This document shows, piece by piece, positions 54,046 to 61,588 of a stretch of DNA of 64,000 nt. Both the position numbers and the translations under genes were made by a program. Positions within the stretch are counted from its first letter, which is position 1, and each line of letters opens with the position of its first letter. The notes beneath the pieces are model-generated. The model had not been told where the DNA came from. It did not search any database and saw nothing but the letters and a program-made list of their open reading frames with translations. The DNA comes from Rhodoblastus sp963703385 (GTDB lineage Bacteria > Pseudomonadota > Alphaproteobacteria > Rhizobiales > Beijerinckiaceae): contig OY969816.1 of the NCBI GenBank assembly GCA_963703385.1, positions 3,935,071 to 3,999,070 of the forward strand, given 5' to 3'.

Positions 54046-54731
54046 GCGGTTTCCTTTTTCAGCTTGTCCGAGGCGGGCGGCTCAAGGCCCTCGGCGATGA
54101 AAACCATGGCCAGCACAGCAAAAATATAGGCCTGAACGGCGCCGGTGAGCAGGTCGAGCGCCATCAGCGGAATCGGAACCAGCAAGCCGGCCAGCGAAAG
54201 GACGATTCCGATGACGAAAACGCCGCTCATCACATTGCCGAACAGGCGCACCAGCAGCGAAAAGGTCCGGGTGAGGCTCTCGACGAAATTGAGCGGGATC
54301 AACAACGGGCTCGGCGTGGCGAAGGTTTTGAGATAGCCCCGCCAGCCGCCGGCGCGCACGCCGAAAAAGATCACCGCCAGAAAGACCAGAAAGGCCAAGG
54401 CCGCGTCCGTCTCCAGATGGGCGGTCGGCGGCTCGGCGCCGGGGATGAGGCTCGACCAGTTGGCGGCGAAAATGAACAGGAACAACGAACCGATGAAAGC
54501 GCGATAGGGCGCGGGCTCGACCCGCATCGTCTCGCGGATCTGGGCGTCGACGCTTTCGACCAGGATTTCGATGAAGGCCTGAAAGGCGTCCGGGAGGAGG
54601 CGCAGGCGGCGTGAGGCGAGAAAGGCGGCCAGAGACAGGGCCGCCATGATCACCCAGGTCGCGACGACCGGCGCGCTGACCGGAGCGGGGCCCAGATGGA
54701 AAAGCGTCCGGGTGACGAGCGGAGAGTTCAT
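54042..54731 (-). CDS. atpB: N-type ATPase a subunit
   Basis: A 229-residue membrane protein. The essential Arg is R162 in SLLVRLFGNVMSG; the C-terminal helices VIGIVLSLAGLLVPIPLMALDLLTGAVQAYIFAVLAMVFIAEG fit the family. It forms the ion half-channels against the c ring. The start overlaps the atpR stop, the stop overlaps the atpE start. Confidence 0.93.
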   Translation of the reverse strand: MNSPLVTRTLFHLGPAPVSAPVVATWVIMAALSLAAFLASRRLRLLPDAFQAFIEILVESVDAQIRETMRVEPAPYRAFIGSLFLFIFAANWSSLIPGAEPPTAHLETDAALAFLVFLAVIFFGVRAGGWRGYLKTFATPSPLLIPLNFVESLTRTFSLLVRLFGNVMSGVFVIGIVLSLAGLLVPIPLMALDLLTGAVQAYIFAVLAMVFIAEGLEPPASDKLKKETA

Positions 54732-55021
54732 GACGCGCTCTCCTTCAGGCGGCGCGTCATGACGAAGCGCGCCGCCAGCACGCCGGCCGCCACAGCGAGC
54801 AGCGGCCCCGCGCCGCGACGGCTGGCGAAGACCAGCAGCGCGCCGAGCAGAATGAAGCGGGCGAGAACGAAAAGGACCGTCCGGACGAGGCCGGCGCCGC
54901 CCGCCAAAGCGCGCGCGCTGCGCCAAACGGCGTAAAAATAGAGCGCGCCGCCGAAAAGCCCGAGCAGACCGAAGCCGGCGAGGCGCAAAACCGACATCAG
55001 CAAGGGCGGATCAAAACTCAT
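54728..55021 (-). CDS. atpR: N-type ATPase subunit AtpR
   Basis: A 97-residue membrane protein with three hydrophobic stretches and the Arg-rich turn RSARALAGGAGL between the first two. AtpR is found only in N-ATPases, and may help in c-ring assembly or ion handling. It overlaps atpQ by ATGA and atpB by ATGA. The start MSFDPP at 55021 was chosen by that overlap. Confidence 0.88.
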   Translation of the reverse strand: MSFDPPLLMSVLRLAGFGLLGLFGGALYFYAVWRSARALAGGAGLVRTVLFVLARFILLGALLVFASRRGAGPLLAVAAGVLAARFVMTRRLKESAS

Positions 55022-55299
55022 GCCTTTTCCACCCATTTCCACGCCGACCAGCAGCCGAGGCCAAGGCCTGCGAGCAGCAGGGGCGCTGTCCAGAACAGCC
55101 CGGAATGAAGGACGCGGTCAAGCCAGCGGCCGAGGAACAGGCCGATCAACGTCGGCGTGACGATCATCCAGCCGAGCACGCCGATCTGCGCCAGCCTTCG
55201 GCCGACCGAAAGTTCGCCGCTCTCGCGCCCGCGTCGGTCGCGTTCGGCGTCGCGCTGCGCGGCTTTGACCAGCGGGTCCCCTTCATCCGGCGCGGGCAT
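55018..55299 (-). CDS. atpQ: N-type ATPase subunit AtpQ (AtpI-like)
   Basis: A 93-residue protein: a charged N-terminus (DPLVKAAQRDAERDRRGRESGEL), then two hydrophobic helices (GVLGWMIVTPTLIGLFLGRWLDR and FWTAPLLLAGLGLGCWSAWKWV). AtpQ is related to the AtpI-like assembly proteins and is a standard member of the N-ATPase operon. It begins 1 bp after atpC stops. Confidence 0.88.
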   Translation of the reverse strand: MPAPDEGDPLVKAAQRDAERDRRGRESGELSVGRRLAQIGVLGWMIVTPTLIGLFLGRWLDRVLHSGLFWTAPLLLAGLGLGCWSAWKWVEKA

Positions 55300-55300
55300 C

Positions 55301-55711
55301 TCAAAATCCCTCGCGGCGATCTGGGCGCAGATAGCGCATGATCTGTCGGATGGCGGCGAGATGCAGCCGCGTCGAATCGACGCGCTCGGACTTTTCCGTT
55401 TCGCTCTCCTCGCGGAAGCGGGCGAGAACGGTCTGGTCGAGCGTGGCCAGATCGTCGCTGGCGACCGCCTCGCGCGTCGCAATGGCCACGTTGCGCCCGT
55501 CGCTCGCGGAAAGGACGCCGCGCCGGACGGCGCAATACCGCCCCCGCCCGTCAGCGCCTCGCCAGCTGACGACCGACACAGTCAGACTGGTCAGAAAATC
55601 GGCATGGCCGGGAAGAAGCCCGAAAGAGCCGCTCGCGTCCTGCGCCCGGATGGACAGAACGCCGTCTTCGTCGACGATGACCGAGAGCGGCGTGACGATG
55701 CGCAGTCTCAT
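55301..55711 (-). CDS. atpC: N-type ATPase epsilon subunit
   Basis: A 136-residue protein with the epsilon N-terminal beta-sandwich: LRIVTPLSVIVDEDGVLSIRAQDASGSFGLLPGHADFLTSL. The C-terminal helical part ends in a charged stretch. The ATG at 55711 overlaps the atpD stop by ATGA. An out-of-family longer frame upstream belongs to the atpD shadow. Confidence 0.9.
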   Translation of the reverse strand: MRLRIVTPLSVIVDEDGVLSIRAQDASGSFGLLPGHADFLTSLTVSVVSWRGADGRGRYCAVRRGVLSASDGRNVAIATREAVASDDLATLDQTVLARFREESETEKSERVDSTRLHLAAIRQIMRYLRPDRREGF

Positions 55712-57129
55712 GCGGGGGTCTCCGCTTTCGCCTTGGCTTCCTTGCGCCGCGCATCTTCCAGCGTTCCCACCATATAGAGCGAGTTTTCGGCCCAGTCGTC
55801 GGTTTCGCCATCGAGAATGGCGCGGCAGCCCTCCAATGTGTCGGAAAGCGCGACACTGCGGCCGGCCGTCCCGGTAAAGGCCTCGGTGACGACGAAGGGT
55901 TGGCTGAGGAAACGTTGCAGGCGGCGCGCCCGCCTGACGATCTGGCGGTCGGCCGCGCCCAGCTCCTCCACCCCGAGCAGGGCGATAATGTCCTGCAGAT
56001 CCTTGAACCGCGCCAGAATTTCGCGCGCGCGCTCGGCAAGGCGGTAATGGGCCTCGCCGACCACGAGCGGATCGAGCAGAGCGGAAGAAGAGCCGAGCGG
56101 GTCGACGGCGGGATAAAACCCTTCCGCGGCGAGCTGGCGCGACAGCATGATGAGGCTGTCCATATGGCTGGAAATAGTCGTGACGGCGGGATCGGTGAAA
56201 TCGTCGGCCGGCACATAGACCGCCTGGATGGCGGTGACGGCCGCTCCCGCCGCCGAGGCGATGCGCTCCTGCAACGCGGCGACCTCGCTCGCCAGGGTCG
56301 GCTGGTAGCCGACCCGCGACGGCAGGCGCCCGAGCAGGCTGGAAACTTCGGCGCCGGCCTGGACGAAGCGGAAAATATTGTCCATCAGCAGCAGGACGTT
56401 CTGATGCTTCTGGTCGCGGAAATATTCCGCCATGGTCAGCGCGGTCAGCGGCGCCCGCCAGCGCGCGCCCGGCGGCTCGTTCATCTGGCCATAGACCAGC
56501 ACGGTGCGCGCGAGCACGCCGGATTCGCGCATTTCCGTCCATAATTCATGGCCCTCGCGGGAGCGCTCGCCGACGCCGGCGAAGACGGAAATGCCTTGAT
56601 ATTTCTCGACCATGGCGTGGATCAGCTCCATCACCAGCACGGTCTTGCCGACGCCGGCGCCACCGAACATCGCCGCCTTGCCGCCCTGGGCCAGGGGGCT
56701 GAGCAGGTCGATCACCTTGATTCCGGTTTCGAAAATCTTGGTCGCCGAAGTTTCGTCCTCCAGCCGCGGCGGAGGATGGTGAATCGACCGGCGCGGCGTA
56801 TCGAAGGGCAGGACCGGGCCGGAATCGCCGACATGGCCCAAAGCGTCGAACAGCCGGCCGAGCACGGTCTCGCCGACCGGAACTTTCAGCGGTTCACATG
56901 AGGCGCGCGCCGCGACGCCGCGCGACAGGCCGGAGGTGGCTTGCAAGGCGATGGCGCGGACGGTGCGCGCGTCGAGATGGCTGTGAACTTCGAGGACCAG
57001 CGGCTGGGGACGATCCCAAAACACATCGATGGCGCTGTTAACCGGCGGCAGGCGGCCGTCGCCGAAGCGCAGGTCCACCACCGCGCCGCGCACTGAAACA
57101 ACTTGCCCTTCCGAGTCGCGCTCCGCCAT
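55708..57129 (-). CDS. atpD: N-type ATPase beta subunit
   Basis: A 473-residue catalytic subunit: Walker A GGAGVGKTVLV, the catalytic Glu in AGVGERSREGHEL, Walker B NVLLLMDNIFRF and LPSRVGYQPTLASEV. It is the first gene of the operon atpDCQRBEFAG. The start (MAERDSE) is preferred to an upstream in-frame Met. A housekeeping F-ATPase is expected elsewhere in the genome; N-ATPases are usually secondary copies spread by horizontal transfer. Confidence 0.94.
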   Translation of the reverse strand: MAERDSEGQVVSVRGAVVDLRFGDGRLPPVNSAIDVFWDRPQPLVLEVHSHLDARTVRAIALQATSGLSRGVAARASCEPLKVPVGETVLGRLFDALGHVGDSGPVLPFDTPRRSIHHPPPRLEDETSATKIFETGIKVIDLLSPLAQGGKAAMFGGAGVGKTVLVMELIHAMVEKYQGISVFAGVGERSREGHELWTEMRESGVLARTVLVYGQMNEPPGARWRAPLTALTMAEYFRDQKHQNVLLLMDNIFRFVQAGAEVSSLLGRLPSRVGYQPTLASEVAALQERIASAAGAAVTAIQAVYVPADDFTDPAVTTISSHMDSLIMLSRQLAAEGFYPAVDPLGSSSALLDPLVVGEAHYRLAERAREILARFKDLQDIIALLGVEELGAADRQIVRRARRLQRFLSQPFVVTEAFTGTAGRSVALSDTLEGCRAILDGETDDWAENSLYMVGTLEDARRKEAKAKAETPA

Positions 57130-57567
57130 GAGAGTCCTCGAGAAGACGTCGCCTGGAGCCTTCGTCCGCCGCCGCCGCGAATTCGCTCGCGCCAATGATC
57201 AGGTCAAGTCTGGAGCCGGAAGCCGGCAAAGGTCAATTGCTTTGAAGCGAACACGGGCAAAGCCGCAGCGGCTGCCGCATCCGTGAATGAGCGCTTCAGA
57301 CGTCATTCCGCCGGTGCGCGCCTTAACACTTTTTGAACTCGTGAAATCGCCGGCGTAATCTCCGATGCGCGAAGCCGAACTTCCGCAATGGCGCATCCTT
57401 CCCCTGGCGGCTTCGACCGCTCATCCTCGTATACCAGTCCTTCGGCCCACCACCGCTTTCCGCCGGAAGCAGTGTTCTTCCCAAGCCTTGCGGTGGCGCC
57501 GGCCGTTTGTCGGTTCGTAGCCGGAGGAGCCGGTGAGACCAGCAAAGCACTCGTTCCCGGGGTCAGC
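57130..57567. promoter_or_regulatory. Intergenic region with the atp operon promoter
   Basis: These 438 bp precede atpD and follow the end of the small DUF-type gene. No ORF with recognisable features is present. The promoter of the atp operon should lie here, but no clear -35/-10 pair was identified. Confidence 0.35.
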
Positions 57568-57873
57568 CTATCCCCATCTCTTGCCCTGTGTTTCGAGGCC
57601 GGCCCGCGCCAGGTCCTCCGGCGTCATGGCGATCCGGAATTCGACTTCAGCGTTGAAGGTGAGAAACCATGGCTCGGCCAGCGCGGGAATTTCCGACGCA
57701 TCATTGAGGTTCACGACGAGGATCCCGCCGCGGTTGCCGCCAAATTCCGAAAAATAGACGGCCTCGGGTTTGATCTCGTCGAGAATGCGCTTGATTTTCG
57801 TCCCGGCCGACCCATCGCGAACGGAGCTATTGAACGGCTCCTGCGGTAATTTGACCGTCATCAGCATGCGCAT
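57568..57873 (-). CDS. Conserved small protein (annotated as 'panthotenate synthetase' in some genomes)
   Basis: A 101-residue protein (MRMLMTVKLPQEPFNSSVRDGSAG...KPEAVYFSEFGGNRGGILVVNLNDASEIPALAEPWFLTFNAEVEFRIAMTPEDL). This family is common in Hyphomicrobiales and lacks a proven function; the occasional name panthotenate synthetase is not supported by any motif. GAGGGAGG precedes the chosen ATG at 57873. It points towards the atp operon promoter region. Confidence 0.65.
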   Translation of the reverse strand: MRMLMTVKLPQEPFNSSVRDGSAGTKIKRILDEIKPEAVYFSEFGGNRGGILVVNLNDASEIPALAEPWFLTFNAEVEFRIAMTPEDLARAGLETQGKRWG

Positions 57874-58184
57874 AATGGACCTCCCTCGTCGGAGCCGATG
57901 AAGCATAGTCCTCCTCGCGCAATCGTCCAATGTCGAAATGATACGGTTTCCGCAAGATTGCTTCGCAATCCGCGGAAACGCCATCGCGCGAAAATCCTTT
58001 GAGCGCTGGCGGATTTTCGCGCGAACGGAATACGATTTCCGAATGGATCATTCGGAAATCGTATGACGATCTGCGTGTGGACGCAGCTCAGCTCGGACGA
58101 GGTCGCGCCCCGACGTCTTGAGACCTCCGCGTTCCGCCATTCCGGGGCATTCGCCAACGGGAGCCAAGCGTCGGATGTCAAACG
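57874..58184. other. Intergenic region carrying repeat family C
   Basis: Most of these 311 bp are occupied by the family C repeat (57941-58065). Outside the repeat nothing coding is seen. Confidence 0.4.
57941..58065. repeat. Dispersed palindromic repeat family C, copy 2
   Basis: Begins with the same 20 bases as the copy at 29532 and shares CCGCGGAAACGCCAT and GCGCGAAAATCCTT. It also contains CGATTTCCGAAT-GG-ATCATTCGGAAATCG, a long hairpin at its right end (58032-58063). Confidence 0.7.
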
Positions 58185-59685
58185 CTAGGTCCGAACGCCC
58201 GGCACCCACGCCTCCGGCAGGTTGCGCCGGGCGATCTTGCCGTTTTTGGTGCGCGGCAGTTCGGCGACGAAAATGTATTTTTTGGGGTTCTTGTAGGCGG
58301 CGAGATGTTCGGCGCAATGGCGTTGCAGCGCGGCCTCATCGGGCGCAGCGCCCGGCGCCGGAACGACGAAGGCGCAGATGACCGAGACGTCCTCGCGGAC
58401 CTTGCGCTCGGCGACCGCGACATCGGCCACGCCCGGCGCGTGGCTCAAAATCGCTTCGACCTCCGCCGGTGAAACGCGATAGCCTTGGGCGTTCATCAGG
58501 TCGTCGGCGCGGCCATGCAGCCAGAGATAGCCGTCGGCGTCGAGTTCCGCGACATCGCCGCCGGTGAACCATTCGCCGCGAAAGACCTCTCGCTCGGCGT
58601 CCGGCCGGCGCCAATAGCCAAGCATCAAGCCGGGATCGGAGCGGTGGACGGCGATCAGCCCGCTTTTTCCGGGCGGCAGGGGGTCCTCGCCGCCTTCGAG
58701 GGGCAAAATGGCCACCCGCCGTCCCGGCTGGGGCTTGCCGGGGGAGCCTGGGCGGGTCGGAATGGTGGGGCCGCTGGAAATATAGGTCGAAATTTCGCTC
58801 ATCCCGAGCGCCTCATAGAGCGGCTTGCCCGCTCTTTCCCGCCATTGCGCGAGAAGCGCCGGCGCAAGCGCCTCGCCCGCCACGACGCCATGGCGCAGGC
58901 TCGCCAGATTTTCCGGGGTGCAGTCGGGCGCGCGCAGCATCTGGCGCAAAACGCCGGGAACGGCGGCGAAAATCGTCGCGGAGAAGCGGGCGATGAGTTT
59001 TGGCCAGACGCGGGCGTCGGCGCGGCCATGATAGAGGACGGCCGAGGCGCCCCTCGCGAAAGGGTCCATCAGGCCGACGCCGAGGGTAAAAGTCCAGTTG
59101 ATCGCGCCCGCGTGCAGCATGATGTCGGATTCGCTCAAACCGAGCCAATGGTCGAGCATGGGCGCGCGCCCCAGGATCACGCGCTGGGCGTGGAGCACGC
59201 CCTTGGGCTGGTCGGAGGTTCCCGACGTGTAGATCAGAAAAGCGGGGTCGTCCGGCGTTGTGCCGGCGAAACCGCGCGGCGGAAAAGCGGAAAGGCGGGC
59301 GAGTTCCGAATCGTCGATGACTTCGCGTCCCGCGGACGCTCAGCCCGGTGGAGCAGATCGCGGCGGCCGCGCCGGAATCGGCGACGAGGAAATCGGCTTC
59401 CTCCTGCGTGAGCTGGGCGGAGGAGGGCAGGGCGACCAGCCCGGCGGCGATCAGCGCGAAAAAGCTCAGGACGTAAAAAAGGTCGTTGCCCCGTCGAATC
59501 ATCACCCGAGCGCCGGGGGCCAGGCCCAGCGACGACAGGCCGGCGGCAAGGCGGCGCACGGCGAGGTCGAATTGCTCGTAGCTCAGGCGCGTCTCGATCG
59601 CGCCGTCGGTCAGGATCAGCGCCGTTTTTTTGGCGCGGCGGGCGGCGTTGTCCGTGAGGCAGAAGCCGGCGAGATTGAAGGTCAT
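58185..59685 (-). CDS. Acyl-CoA synthetase (AMP-forming), frameshifted
   Basis: Together two frames encode about 500 residues of an ANL-superfamily ligase. The first part (FNLAGFCLTDNAARRAKKTALILTDG...LPSSAQLTQEEADFL) precedes a one-base shift near 59335 in a CGCGGGA tract; the second has AFLIYTSGTSDQPKG, GMSEIS, GEWFTGGDVAELDADGYLWLHGRADDLMNAQGYR and the catalytic Lys in LPRTKNGKIARRNLPE. The adenylation core resembles benzoate/acyl-CoA ligases. Acyl substrate is not predictable. The start (MTFNLAG) has a weak ribosome-binding site. It diverges from the methyltransferase gene. Confidence 0.75.
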
Positions 59686-59771
59686 GGCGGGAAACAATCA
59701 GACCTTCATCGTTCTGTCACCCGATTTTCTTAAGGCAGGCGCGGTCACTCGGGTGACGATAAGGAGCGCCA

Positions 59772-60416
59772 ATGTCCCAGACGATGCAAGCCGGGAATCT
59801 CAACGCCCGCCAGACCTATGAGCGCATCGCCTCGATTTACGATCTGCTCGACGCGCCCTATGAGATCGGCTGGAAGCGCGCCCTGCGCCGTCGCATCTTC
59901 GAGGGCCTGAGCGGCGCCGTCCTCGACGCCGGCTGCGGAACCGGATGCAATTTCGTCGCTTATCCCGACGCCGTGAAGGCTTCCGGCTGCGACGCCAGCG
60001 CCGCCATGCTGGAGCGGGCGCGGGCGCGGGCCGAAAAGCTCGGGCTGCTGGTCGAGTTGCGCCGTTCCGATCTCACCCGGCTGGATTGGCCGGACCATCG
60101 GTTCGACGGCATTGTCGCCACTTTCGTCTTCGCCTGTATCGAGGACCATGAACAGGCGGCGGCGCTTTCCGAACTGCGCCGGGTGTGCAAGCCGGACGGC
60201 GAAATAAGGATCGTCGATTACCGCCTGTCGCCGCGCCCGCTGGTGCGCGCGCGGCAAAAACTGATGTCGGCCTGGCTCAACGGAACCTTCGCCGCGACCT
60301 ATACGCCGACGACCGAGAAATATTTCGACGAGGCTGGTCTCGAAGTGATGGAAGAAACATTCATCCGCGGCGATGTGCTGAAGATGATTCGCCTGCGCCC
60401 GCGCAAGGCGAACTGA
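59772..60416 (+). CDS. Class I SAM-dependent methyltransferase (UbiE/PmtA-like)
   Basis: A 214-residue protein with motif I VLDAGCGTGCNF, motif II ASGCDASAAML, DGIVATFVFACIED and the post-core ELRRVCKPDGEIRIVDYRLS. The profile resembles PmtA/UbiE enzymes that methylate phospholipid headgroups or quinones. It is divergent from the acyl-CoA ligase, with 86 bp between them. The substrate is not certain. Confidence 0.75.
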   Translation: MSQTMQAGNLNARQTYERIASIYDLLDAPYEIGWKRALRRRIFEGLSGAVLDAGCGTGCNFVAYPDAVKASGCDASAAMLERARARAEKLGLLVELRRSDLTRLDWPDHRFDGIVATFVFACIEDHEQAAALSELRRVCKPDGEIRIVDYRLSPRPLVRARQKLMSAWLNGTFAATYTPTTEKYFDEAGLEVMEETFIRGDVLKMIRLRPRKAN

Positions 60417-60436
60417 CAAGTCCCCCTCGAAGCTTT

Positions 60437-61393
60437 TCAGCCGACGGCCAGACGCAGCGCGCCCTCCGCCCGGTCGCCGGCGTGTCGGATGACGCTGGCG
60501 GGGGAAAAGTCGGGCGCCGGCGTCTCCGCTTCGTGGACGGAGACGCGGTTGCGGCCATCGCGCTTGGCGGCATAGAGCGCGGCGTCGGCTCGGCGCAGGA
60601 CGTCGTCGATCTTCGCGCCTGGCTCGGCGACGGCGACCCCGAAGCTGCACGTCGCGCGGAGAATCGTCCCGTCGATGTCGATTTCCCGCGCGGCGATGGC
60701 GCTCCGCATGTCTTCCGCCATGTTGCGGGCGCGCTCCACACTGGTTTCGGGCAGCAGAAGGACGAATTCCTCGCCGCCGAGGCGGGCGGCGATTTCCGTC
60801 TGCCGGCCGAGACATTCGGCGATGCTCTTGAGGGCCTTGTCGCCCGCCGCATGGCCGAATTTGTCGTTGACCGTCTTGAAATGATCGATGTCGACCATGA
60901 TCGCGGCCAGCGGCCCAGCGCTGTCGCGGCAGATTGTTCCCGCCTGGTTGAAGAAGGCGGAGCGATTGAGCAGGCCGGTCAGGGCGTCGCGCGTCGCCAT
61001 CCGCACCAGTTTCATCTGCATCTGATTGAAGCGCTCGGCGGAACGCAGACGCGCGTAAAGCTCGTCGGAGGACAAGGGCATTTGCAGAACGTCGTCGGCG
61101 CCGCAATCGAGCGCCTCGACCACGGAACGCGAGGGCATCGGCCGCGCCACCAGGCCGATATAGATCGGGCGCTCGAAGCTCGCGATTAGGCGCGCCTCCC
61201 AGCAGGTCTCGATCGCTCGTTCGGTATGGCCGGAGTCGAGCACGATGAAGGCGTTGGCGGTCCGGTCGGTTTCGAGCTCGTTCAGCGCGCGCTTCGGCTC
61301 GGAAAAACGAAGAACGTCATGGCCCCGCGCGTCGAGCAGCGCGCCAATCGATTCCCCGGATTTAAGCAGGGACGCCAGGAGCACTACGCGCAT
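60437..61393 (-). CDS. PleD-like diguanylate cyclase with degenerate I-site
   Basis: A 318-residue protein. The N-terminal half is receiver-like (VVLLASLLKSGESIGALLDARGHDVLRF) but lacks a typical acidic pair; the GGDEF domain (about 135-300) has DALTGLLNRSAFF, MVDIDHFKTVNDKFGHAAGDKALK and the active-site GGEEF in IAARLGGEEFVLLLPE. It would make c-di-GMP. The inhibitory I-site RxxD reads RQTE here, so product inhibition may be weakened. The C-terminal 20 residues are unlike the family. It is convergent with the methyltransferase. Confidence 0.88.
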   Translation of the reverse strand: MRVVLLASLLKSGESIGALLDARGHDVLRFSEPKRALNELETDRTANAFIVLDSGHTERAIETCWEARLIASFERPIYIGLVARPMPSRSVVEALDCGADDVLQMPLSSDELYARLRSAERFNQMQMKLVRMATRDALTGLLNRSAFFNQAGTICRDSAGPLAAIMVDIDHFKTVNDKFGHAAGDKALKSIAECLGRQTEIAARLGGEEFVLLLPETSVERARNMAEDMRSAIAAREIDIDGTILRATCSFGVAVAEPGAKIDDVLRRADAALYAAKRDGRNRVSVHEAETPAPDFSPASVIRHAGDRAEGALRLAVG

Positions 61394-61471
61394 TCGATTT
61401 TTCCTCCTTGGACATCGAGCGAGGCATGGAGGCGGCGCCGACGACGGCCGCCGCGACCGCCTGCAACCTAA

Positions 61472-61510
61472 GGTAGAAATATGAGCGGGGCGTTAACCCG
61501 AATTTCTACC
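61472..61510. promoter_or_regulatory. Inverted repeat upstream of flgE-like gene
   Basis: GGTAGAAAT (61472-61480) and ATTTCTACC (61502-61510) form a perfect 9-bp inverted repeat around a 21-bp spacer, about 80 bp before the flgE start. It could be an operator or a leader hairpin. Confidence 0.45.
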
Positions 61511-61588
61511 AGGGGGCGGTCCGGCGCCAGCTTCGCGCAAGGCAGGGCGCGCATTTTGTCGCAGGAACGTGATCTCCGGAGAAGCACG

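Noticed and set aside
57388..57849. 153-residue plus-strand ORF in the atp upstream region
   Set aside because: Its second half is antisense to the conserved small protein gene at 57568-57873, which has a strong ribosome-binding site, and it has no recognisable motif of its own.
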